From Anthoceros angustus (lineage: Eukaryota; Streptophyta; Anthocerotopsida; Anthocerotales; Anthocerotaceae), in assembly GCA_010909165.1 (NCBI GenBank), contig VJWM01000178.1, positions 410,656 through 474,655 of the forward strand: DNA of 64,000 bases, read 5' to 3'. Positions 56,761 through 64,000 of the stretch are shown one piece after another (within the stretch, counting starts at the first letter, position 1; every line of letters begins with the position of its first letter). Position numbers and translations under genes: made by a program. Below the pieces are notes generated by a model. It had not been told where the DNA came from, did no database searches, and saw nothing but the letters and a program-made list of their open reading frames with translations.

Positions 56761-58138
56761 TGCTACACATGGCCCGCCATGGGAGTTGATCCATATGAAG
56801 AAGCCTTCTATCGACCGTGGAAGCAAGGGATTTCGCGGTGCAACTATTCCCGAACATGAGCAAAAGTGGCGGAAGGAGCGAAGGCGTGAGCCCAAGCGCG
56901 CGAGATGGTCGAAGGCGGATGGCTTCCTGCTCAAATTGAGCAGGCGGAGGGGAGGAGGAGGAATTGTCCTCTCGGGAAGCACCAAAACCCGGCGGAAGGA
57001 GTGCTGATCGCGCTCGAGCACCTTGAGGAGGCAAGGGTTCGAGAAAATCACGAAAGGAGAATCGCCTGGAATCTCCGACACATGTCCGAGAGATCCATAC
57101 CAAACATGAAGCCCAGACGGAGGGAAGGCGAATCAATGATTCGTATGCGATGGAGCAAGTTCAAGGAATTCACTTGTTGGAATTGTGCTCGTGAATCGGA
57201 TTGAGGCGGTGCTTCAATGTGGCATCAAGGTTTGCGCTACACATGTGGAAAAGGACGAGAAGGCTAGAGTCGTGGCGGTAATTCTCGGGTTGTGCAATTA
57301 TTTCCATCTCTGTAAGAGAAGACGCAGTGAGAGGTTGTCGAGCAGCTGCCCACGGATCAAGCTTGTGGGAAGGAAGCAACAAGCTCCTCGTCGATGGATA
57401 TGATCATCGCAGATGGGAGTGTAAGACCTTCTCGCGAAAGAGGAAAGGCGAAGGTGTTTCCCTTCGCGGTCGCGTGGTTGTCGAGGAGGTTCAACTTGTG
57501 AATCCCGGATCTTTGGTACATCGAAAACGTGTGTGGAGCGTTGGACAAACGTCGTAACGATGTATGAGGAGGTCCGATCATGGTTCGGCAATGAGCTGGT
57601 CATTGATGCTGTGTGGCTCTTACGCGCACAGGATTCGCAGTTATTGGACCAATGTTGCAGGACTTGAGACACTGAGGCAACACAGAACACTCATGGTTCC
57701 ATCACGGAAGACCGTTAGTGAAATCCTGGAACCAGAAAGGTACTCGCAGCAAGTCAAGAAGATGGACAAACTTCCGTTTTATCCAGTGAACAGAGTTGGT
57801 GAAGCCAGGAGGGCATGGCCGACTTTGGTAAGTACGCCACAATCCTACGCATTCAGGCGAGGAGGAGATGGCATGATCCTAGACTCAAGGGAGGAGCTAG
57901 GAGAGCTCAATGTTGAGGAACGGACAAGCCATGGGTTTGCCAAGAAGGGTACACGAGACCATGGGTGTGAGTGAGGCGTCAAACACAAGTTCGGGACAGC
58001 ATTCGATCTATGACTTAAGGTGGTTAGTGAGTCGGATTGGCATTTCGGTTGGCGAGGTGAAGGAAAAGAGCCACTTGCTAGCGAGATGGAAAGCCGGCAG
58101 AGGCGGATGAAAGGGAAGGAACCCAAGACACGTTCGGC

Positions 58139-58990
58139 ATGGCTGCTGTGGAAACAGAGTTTGTAACCAAGAGTGTCACCAAGGAGGTTCACGTCTGGAA
58201 GATTGATGAAGATGTCAGTCCAGAAGACAAGCAAAAGATCATCGACATGCTCGAGAAAAACAAAGGTGCTTTTGCATTCAGTTGGAATGAGCTAGGGAGG
58301 TATGAAAAGATCAAGTTCAAGATTGTTACCACCAGCTCTGAGCCTATCTTCAGGAGAAGGCATAGGTTGAGTCCAGCAGAGTGGGAGATTGTGGACAAGC
58401 GTTGTCAGGAGCTGTTTGAGGCAGGATTGATTCGTAAATCAAGCTCGAGTATGTCAGCAACTCCTCCAAAGAAGGACGAAAATGGCGAGTGGAAAGATAG
58501 GCGAATGTGGGGACTATCGACCTCTCAACGAGTAACGTTGATGGAGCGGTATCCCATGCCTACTCCGGATGAGATTTTTGATGCAATTGGTAAGGCAAAG
58601 TACTTACCACTTTGGATTTCCTCGTTTCAATCGATTGTGATTGAGGAGCAAGACAAGAGCAAAACGGCTGGGAAAGGATCAGCTTTGGGAATGGGAGACT
58701 ATGCCCTGAAAAATGCTTCCATATATTTCCGGAGAATTGCGACTTGGAGTGCAGGATCCGCCGTTTGCGTTGTTACACATCCTAGTTTTCAGCGACACCA
58801 TCGAGGAACACATGGATCATCCGAGACTCTGCAAAGATTGTCCAAATCAGCTTGAAAGCTCATCCGAAAAGTGCAAATTTGCATTCGGATTGAGTATCTT
58901 GGACATGAAATTGTGCAGGAGGAATCATGCCGATTGGCTAAGGTGCAGGTGTGATGCGATGCCTAGGCCCAAGGATGTGGCAGCCTTAGA
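58139..58990 (+). pseudogene. Gypsy reverse transcriptase
   Basis: Connector and fingers: HVWKIDEDVSPEDKQKIIDM, KGAFAFSWNELGRYEKIKFK, RRRHRLSPAEWEIVDKRCQE, LFEAGLIRKSSS. The DYRPLNE motif is present in a shifted frame near 58510, followed by RYPMPTPDEIFDAIGKAKY. The catalytic YIDD box near 58771 is reduced: the sequence runs from PPF through LLH straight to ILVFSDTIEEHMDH, with the two Asp codons gone. The enzyme would be inactive. Confidence 0.85.
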
Positions 58991-59159
58991 GCATTTCGGT
59001 TGGTGAACTACTACGGAGGTTTATGAAAGACCTCACACATGCAAACCCTTGTATGAGATGTCAAGAAGGAGGTAACTTGGAAATGGGATCAAGAACGAGC
59101 TAGCCGGCAAGATCTAAGGGATCAATGGTGAGAAGCCCATCTTGTAGACAGACTTTGAG

Positions 59160-59500
59160 AAGCCGCTTTGTTCATACGGATTGAGCAGGATAGGAGCGAT
59201 GTCACATCGATGCGAAGGAATGGAGCGAGTTGTGGCTTATGCAAGCGATCCAACAATTCAGAGGTAAACTACTCCTCATATGAAGGAGAGTGTCTTGCTG
59301 CAGTGTGGGCAATGTTGCATTTAATTTGGAAGGCGTTTCCAGTTGGTGACGGATCATCAACCACTTCATTGGCTCATGACCAACATGAAGTTGAGCGGGA
59401 AACTGGCCAGGTGGGCATTGCTGCTGTCCGAATATGACATGGAGATCGTGCATAGGCGCAAGGTGCACCACAATGCATGGTTTGAGTAGGAATCCATGCA
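59160..59500 (+). pseudogene. Gypsy RNase H
   Basis: VVAYASDPTIQ and EVNYSSYEGECLAAVWAMLH in adjacent frames (the NYS..E.ECLA motif), then TDHQPLHWL-like and LARWALLLSEYDMEIVHRR. Frameshifts separate the parts. Confidence 0.8.
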
Positions 59501-59762
59501 AATCGGCGATGCCGGGCACGACAGATTTGGGACACATGGAAAATGTGCCCAGGCTTTCATGGCACTCATGGCGATCGAAGGTGAAGCAGGAGGAGAGCCG
59601 GATCTTAGTCATCGGGGACATGAGGCATTCACAAGCGTTGCGGCTCAAAGAAGGCAGTACCTAATGTCGTGCGAAACAAGCCCAGAGTGGCGGATACTCA
59701 TGGCGGATGGAGATGCTGAAGGAGAGGTTGTAAAGAAGGTGCCAAGTCCAAGAAAGAAAGGA

Positions 59763-60625
59763 TTGTGATTAAAGTGCATGAAACACTAGGTCACTTTGGT
59801 GTAAAAGGACACACCACATGCTGAAGACCACATATTTCGGTCCCATGTATGCGAGATGTGGAAAGAGTGGTGGCTAGCGCGTGTGATGCAGTGAAGGCTA
59901 GATTTAACACACAAGATGTTGTGTTACACTCTTTACCAATCCGGGTTTGTTTCTTTGGTCGGTGGACTTGATGCCGGAACTACCATTGACAAAGCAAGGA
60001 AATCGTCCGATGGTGATGATTGAGCACTTCTCCAAGTGGGTGGAGGTAGCATTTTCGCCTCAAAGAACCTCATATTACACCAGAGCCTTTGGTGTGTACT
60101 AAATTGGAAGTGCGGGTGCTCACCGATCAAGGCAATGAATTGAGGAGAATTCGGCGTTCGGATGTGTTTGATTGATCACGGAGAACGTCCAGGATCATCC
60201 TCAAGGTGATGGTTTGGCGGAGAGGTTGGTTCGACATTCAAGGACGCCTCAAATCTTGCATCACCATGGAACCCAAGTCGGATGAATTACTTCCTATATT
60301 GTGTTGGGTTATAGAGTGAGTGTAGCATTGGGAAGCTTTCCTTACTTTACATTGTTCGGAAGGAATGCGCTTTGCCCAATGTGGTGCAGACAAATATTCT
60401 ACTCAGAGATTGGAGTAGGAATATGGAGGTGCTTACGGCAAGTGCAAGCTAGAGCGTAAATGTTCAAGGATTCGCCCATGGCTATGGACAATCTTGCGAT
60501 TGCACCGCAGACCAGCTTGAGATATGCTCACACAGGGGCTCATGGAAGCCCAAGGCCGAGTTCGCACAGAGATTATGTGTACCTACAACAGACGGCACAT
60601 TAGATGTCGACCTAGGTTGATTCTC
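59763..60625 (+). pseudogene. Gypsy integrase
   Basis: Begins IKVHETLGHFGVKG (the H of the zinc-binding HHCC region), continues with CDAVKARFNTQDVVLHSLPI, DLMPELPLTKQGNRPMVMIE-like sequence, HFSKWVEVA, VLTDQGNEL (second catalytic D) and QGDGLAERLV-like sequence near 60212. Later SDELLPILCWV and the FGRNALCP block fit the integrase end. Several stops interrupt it. Confidence 0.8.
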
Positions 60626-60626
60626 G

Positions 60627-60992
60627 GTGGTGGTAAATGTGGGAGAGCAAGGAGTAGTGGAACTCGAAGGACGGGATGGCAGAAGGTTCAAGAAACATTT
60701 AGCTCCATGTCACTTGCCAAATCTTGATGCAAGAATTGTTCCCCAAACGTGGGTACCACCAGCGGACTTGCCCTGTGAGGCATGCGGGCACACCACGGAT
60801 GAAGAGCTTATGCTCTTATGTGACAGGTGCAACAGAGGCTATCATATTTTCTGTCTCACACCTGCATTAAAGGATATTCCAGAAGGGAATTGGCTGTGTG
60901 AACACTGTGATTCAACAAGTTTGCATGCAGCCATGGCTCTATCTACCGAGAGTAATGAAGAAGAAATCGTTGACACGAGCGAGTTGGAGTAA
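60627..60992 (+). CDS. Integrase C-terminal tail with complete PHD finger
   Basis: An uninterrupted 121-codon frame without its own ATG, so it is the 3' part of pol. It first shows the integrase tail (NVGEQGVVELEGRDGRRFKK, HLAPCHLPNLDARIVP), then at 60774-60908 a full PHD finger: C-x2-C-x11-C-x2-C-x4-H-x2-C-x14-C-x2-C, with CEACGH, LLCDRCNRGYHIFCL and ALKDIPEGNWLCEHC. PHD fingers usually read histone H3 tails. A Glu-rich end (STESNEEEIVDTSELE) and the stop follow. In chromoviruses this place holds a chromodomain, so a chromatin-targeting role is a reasonable inference. This is the best preserved part of the element. Confidence 0.82.
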   Translation: MVVNVGEQGVVELEGRDGRRFKKHLAPCHLPNLDARIVPQTWVPPADLPCEACGHTTDEELMLLCDRCNRGYHIFCLTPALKDIPEGNWLCEHCDSTSLHAAMALSTESNEEEIVDTSELE

Positions 60993-62149
60993 CACTCCAG
61001 CAACTCGTGTTGGAATGGGTACAAGAGGACGAGAGCGAGAAATGGCAGTTGCAAAGAGGAAAGTTCGTGCGGGCGATCTTGACAAAATTCCTTGTTGCCA
61101 AGGCTAGAAGCGCCAACAAGGCTCATGAGGGTCGCTATTCTTGAAGAGTGCCTCGGGAATCACTCACCCTTTCGTGATTGTCCTTCCTCCGAGGAATTTA
61201 GTGACACCAAGGCCAGTGTGGAAGAGAGCACGGCAAATTGTCTTGCCAGCTGGAGGAGTCTTCCTCAGCTGGGGGGCTCGACAATCACAGAGCAAGTGCT
61301 CGCTTTCTTACAGACTGTGTGCAAAGTTGGTTCAAGTTGGATGGATCGAGTTACGAACCATATGCGGAAGGCAGACCACACAAGCCCTAGCACCAATTAG
61401 CGAAGAAGGTGCAGTGGTGTTGGGTCTGAAGCACCCAAGCGCAAGAGAGGGAGGCCACAGCAGCGGCGGTGAGAGGAGATGGAGGCTCACCAACGCGAGC
61501 GTGGGCGGCGAGAAGCACGAAGCGAGAGATGCCTCAACCCGGGCGTGCAGCACCCACGGCTCGTGATGCAACGCCACAACGTGAGAAGCGGTGCTGCTAG
61601 GACAAGGGGCTCGGGAGGCGAGGGCGGTTTGCTCTCTGAGACACACAAGCGGCATGAGCGACGCAGCCGTCGTCGAGTTGCCGTCTTGAGTAGTGCCACC
61701 AAGGTGTGCAAGTGTGCGGCAACACAGTGCATCTTCCGGCAGCGTTCCTCACTACGAACAACGAGGGCGCAAGCAAATGGGATTTGTCACTGCAGCGGGC
61801 GTATCAGCCCGAGAGGGGAATTCCTCCAGTGAATTTTAAGGAGCTCGGTGAGTTCCTGTTGTATGTGGAGACGCACCATGAGCGGTGTCGGGTGGAATTC
61901 TACCCCACAGACCACCGTGATTTTTGAGCTGCACAGGAGAGGACTCCAGGCCATGTCCTGGACATGGACAGCCTACTGTGAAGGAGCATGGCGCAAAATC
62001 CAGCACCACTTCTTCATGCATCAAACGTTTGACGGTTTGAGGTTGCCCAAGGAGTTGATCATGTGGGAGGACAGGGTGCCAGAGAGGTTAGTCTATCTGA
62101 AAGATTGGCTTCTGTTTTTCCATCACCTCAAGACAGGCCATAGGAGGAG
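60993..62149. other. Gypsy 3' region between pol and putative LTR
   Basis: 60993-61220 continues in homology with the nested insertion at 51130-51360. Beyond that, charged frames such as 61848-62024 (CEGAWRKIQHHFFMHQTFDG in part) could be an additional open frame, but I recognise none. Confidence 0.5.
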
Positions 62150-62516
62150 GGGCCATGTTCGCGGCCGGAGGCTATTTGTGCCTCCCTTTGCCCTTGTTCC
62201 TTGGCCAAGGCCAGGAACTTTACACTCCTTCCGGCCAAAGGCCAAGGACGAATTTTGTTGCTGCAGACAAGTGGATCTGCACATTGAAAACTGGTCAGCA
62301 TGCAGCTATGCGGCCATTGCGCGACAGAGCCCTGCTGGAGGGTATAAATAACCCCAGAGCCCTCATCTCAATGAGAGAGATACATTTGCTTCCTCCTCTC
62401 CTCTCCTCTTTCCACCATCATGGGCTGCCACGCGATCCTTCAACCAGTATCGTAGCTTTGGTCCGGTTGTGTTGTGATGTTAGAAGATTCTACATGCAGG
62501 CGTGGCAGCGTGGAAT
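62150..62516 (+). repeat. Putative gypsy 3' LTR
   Basis: A TTGGCCAAGGCCAGG-rich U3-like part, GTATAAATA at 62342-62350 as a TATA box, and a CTCCTCTCCTCTCCTC R/U5-like part look like an LTR promoter. Its partner is not in the window, so the borders are guesses. Confidence 0.4.
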
Positions 62517-62520
62517 GTGA

Positions 62521-62890
62521 TCCATATTATTGTGCGGCGCGAACGCTGCAAGCCGCGAAGCGGGCGAGGCCCATGCTCGGCGCGTCACCGCGAGCGCGCA
62601 GCCAGCGAGCCTTGTGCGCGAGCTGACATAGGCTTGGCTCACCGCGACACGCGCAAGGTCGCGGCGCCGGGCGCCGCGTTCGCCGCTGGCCGGCAAGGCC
62701 TCGCGACGCCCGCGGCGGAGGCCGCGGATCGGGCCGGCGTGGAAGGCCGCAGGCCGGCAGCAAAGCGGTGCAGCCGCGAGGCAGCGACGGCCAGTGGCAG
62801 CGCGTGCTGCGTGCGCGCAGTAGGCGCGGGCGGTGGTGGCAGCGGGCTCCAGCGCAAGCCGCAACAAGCCGGCATGAGCTATGGCCAGTG
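62521..62890. other. Very GC-rich block, no supported gene
   Basis: CpG-dense sequence (GCGCGAACGCTGCAAGCCGC and similar) with long Ala/Arg-rich open frames on both strands, as expected from composition alone. The base content differs sharply from the flanks, so it may be a foreign or TE-derived segment. Confidence 0.5.
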
Positions 62891-63232
62891 AGTCACCGCT
62901 GGGGGTGAGAGCGCCCAAGAACCTAGTAGACCTAAATAATCGCGTTGCCGAGCAAGCGGTACCAAATATTCAAATATACTCGGTGACCAATCGGCGTATC
63001 ACATACGGGCCGCACGGTGGTGGGACCCAAGAACGATGGGACCCTCAACGCGTTGGGATTCCCTGAGAGTAAATTTTCAACTCTCGGTGACCCGCCGACA
63101 AGTGAGCCACAAAGATGCATACGGTAAGACAAGGCATAATTACTACAAGAACTTGCGGTTTCTACATTACAAAATAATTTTTGACTTTTCCGACAAGCGA
63201 AGTCAAGTGTTTCGTTTTACGATTTTTGAATC

Positions 63233-63340
63233 ATGATGTCTTCATCATCAGAAAACGTCATGTTCAATATCGAAAAGTTAGATGGTACTAACTTCCCGTT
63301 CTGGAAAGAACACGTGTATAATGTTCTAGTGCAGGGTGTA
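63233..63340 (+). pseudogene. Start of a second copia gag
   Basis: ATGATGTCTTCATCATCAG at 63233 begins MMSSSSENVMFNIEKLDGTN, then FPFWKEHVYNVLVQG, the standard copia gag start (KLDGTNF..W...V...L). The match ends after about 36 residues, where a GGTTTGGTGGTACAC / GTACCATATGGTTGTGGTAC segment has intruded. Confidence 0.75.
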
Positions 63341-63567
63341 AGCATGGTTTGGTGGTACACTTTTGTACCATATGGTTGTGGTACACTTGGTTACTTTTGA
63401 GAGATGAGAGAGAGATGTGAGAGAGTGATGTGAGATAGTCAAAGTTTCACTAAATTAATATTTTTATTCTACTTATACTTATAGTTTTATATCATTGTAG
63501 TTGATTATTTTTATCTTACGTTTACCTTGTCTACTTTTTACATGTTTGAAGGTCACGACCGCTTACC
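63341..63567. other. Spacer after copia gag fragment
   Basis: GTGGTACAC repeats at 63351 and 63379, a GAGAGATGTGAGAGAG purine tract near 63405-63440, and AT-rich sequence. Possibly a small insertion into the gag. Confidence 0.4.
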
Positions 63568-63894
63568 TTGACGACGCCTCGCTTGCTCCGCCTCCATGTG
63601 CAAGATGATGAAGACAACTTCGCACATGTAACTTATGAAGGTCGATGGCCATCGCATTCCACGATATCGTCTATGCAATCTTATTACGGAAATTTGCATG
63701 ATGCAAAGGTTGAGGCATTATGGATGGACAAGTGGCTCCTAGCCTACATCCATGGCGACAAAGCGGAGTTCCATATTTTGGAGAGTGGGAAAAATCCACT
63801 AATGAAATTTTTGAAGGATCTCGTAAACGATCTTTCCTTCTTTGGGAAGTCTCAAATGTACCATAGAGATTTTAAAAGTGAAAACCTTTTATAA
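63568..63894 (+). pseudogene. Possible protein kinase fragment
   Basis: The frame ends LMKFLKDLVNDLSFFGKSQM, YHRDFKSENLL and stop. The last block looks like a kinase catalytic loop (HRDxKxxN), preceded by a helix E-like stretch. Nothing after the stop gives a DFG motif and nothing upstream gives a glycine loop. It could be coincidence. Confidence 0.3.
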
Positions 63895-64000
63895 CATAGC
63901 TGAAAACACTTGCTGCATACTTGTGATTGACCCACCATCGGGAAAAATTGAAACAATTTGATGCAAGTGACGGTCGATTGACTGGATGAGCAATGGGCGC

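Larger units (their letters stand above)
54768..62520 (+). mobile_element. Ty3/gypsy-like retrotransposon with PHD finger, decayed
   Basis: In order: gag with zinc knuckles (55125-56200), aspartic protease (LVDTGA, 56536-56553), reverse transcriptase (58139-58990), RNase H (59160-59500), integrase (59763-60625) and a PHD finger (60774-60908), then a probable 3' LTR. The order protease-RT-RNase H-integrase is that of Ty3/gypsy. Almost every domain has frameshifts or stops. No 5' LTR is seen: the copia right LTR directly precedes the region, so the left end is probably lost. Confidence 0.82.

Noticed and set aside
62502-62918. Ala/Arg-rich frames on both strands
   Set aside because: Expected by chance in the GC-rich block; no family likeness.
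1-64000. tRNA, rRNA or CRISPR loci
   Set aside because: I saw no cloverleaf with A and B boxes, no rRNA core sequence and no regularly spaced identical repeats with unique spacers; the tandem arrays lack spacers.

Overview
The window is nuclear DNA of a land plant. Evidence: spliced genes with GT-AG introns, most of 70-150 nt; plant-specific families (a PLS-type pentatricopeptide repeat protein, a STIG1-like secreted protein, an ELF4-like clock protein, the chloroplast proteins SOQ1 and TLP18.3, plant-type LpxK); and degraded Ty1/copia and Ty3/gypsy retrotransposons. The short introns and the long, internally duplicated PPR gene fit a seed-free plant (lycophyte or bryophyte type), but I cannot name the species.

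Layout. 1-8.1 kb is a graveyard of gene fragments: PPR E and DYW pieces, two pieces of a cytosolic isoleucyl-tRNA synthetase in opposite orientations, and a DUF7869-like transposon-associated gene, plus an intact 38-codon OST4 mini-gene and several minisatellites. 8.4-9.7 kb holds a two-exon STIG1-like gene and a truncated duplicate of its first exon. 10.1-16.7 kb is a dense minus-strand block: TLP18.3, LpxK (7 exons) and a PPR gene whose stop lies 22 bp before the LpxK start. 17-19.5 kb has an ELF4-like gene with coding-looking but unresolved downstream sequence. 19.9-23.7 kb has a TTCC microsatellite followed by two tandem copies of a 1.75-kb segment, each with a G-box and an evening-element-like site and pieces of an unrecognised minus-strand gene. 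23.8-27 kb is AT-rich with small duplications and a heptamer minisatellite.

27.8-39.7 kb is a compact gene island: an acidic protein with a C-terminal membrane anchor (+), ATP11-type F1-ATPase assembly factor (+), an ankyrin protein (-), a Maf-type nucleotide pyrophosphatase (+) and SOQ1 (-). ATP11 and the ankyrin gene converge across 139 bp, the ankyrin and Maf genes diverge across 149 bp, and Maf and SOQ1 converge across 155 bp. I rebuilt the exons of TLP18.3, LpxK, ATP11, ankyrin and Maf in frame from start to stop.

39.7-64 kb is repeat territory: two CACTA-type transposon ends facing away from each other, a 70-bp minisatellite, a copia element with both LTRs (46.4-54.8 kb) interrupted by a 2.5-kb nested insertion, then a decayed Ty3/gypsy element (54.8-62.5 kb) and the start of a second copia gag. 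The most unusual item is a complete C4HC3 PHD finger directly after the integrase C-terminal region of the gypsy element, where chromoviruses carry a chromodomain. A second, damaged copy of the same module lies in the insertion inside the copia element.
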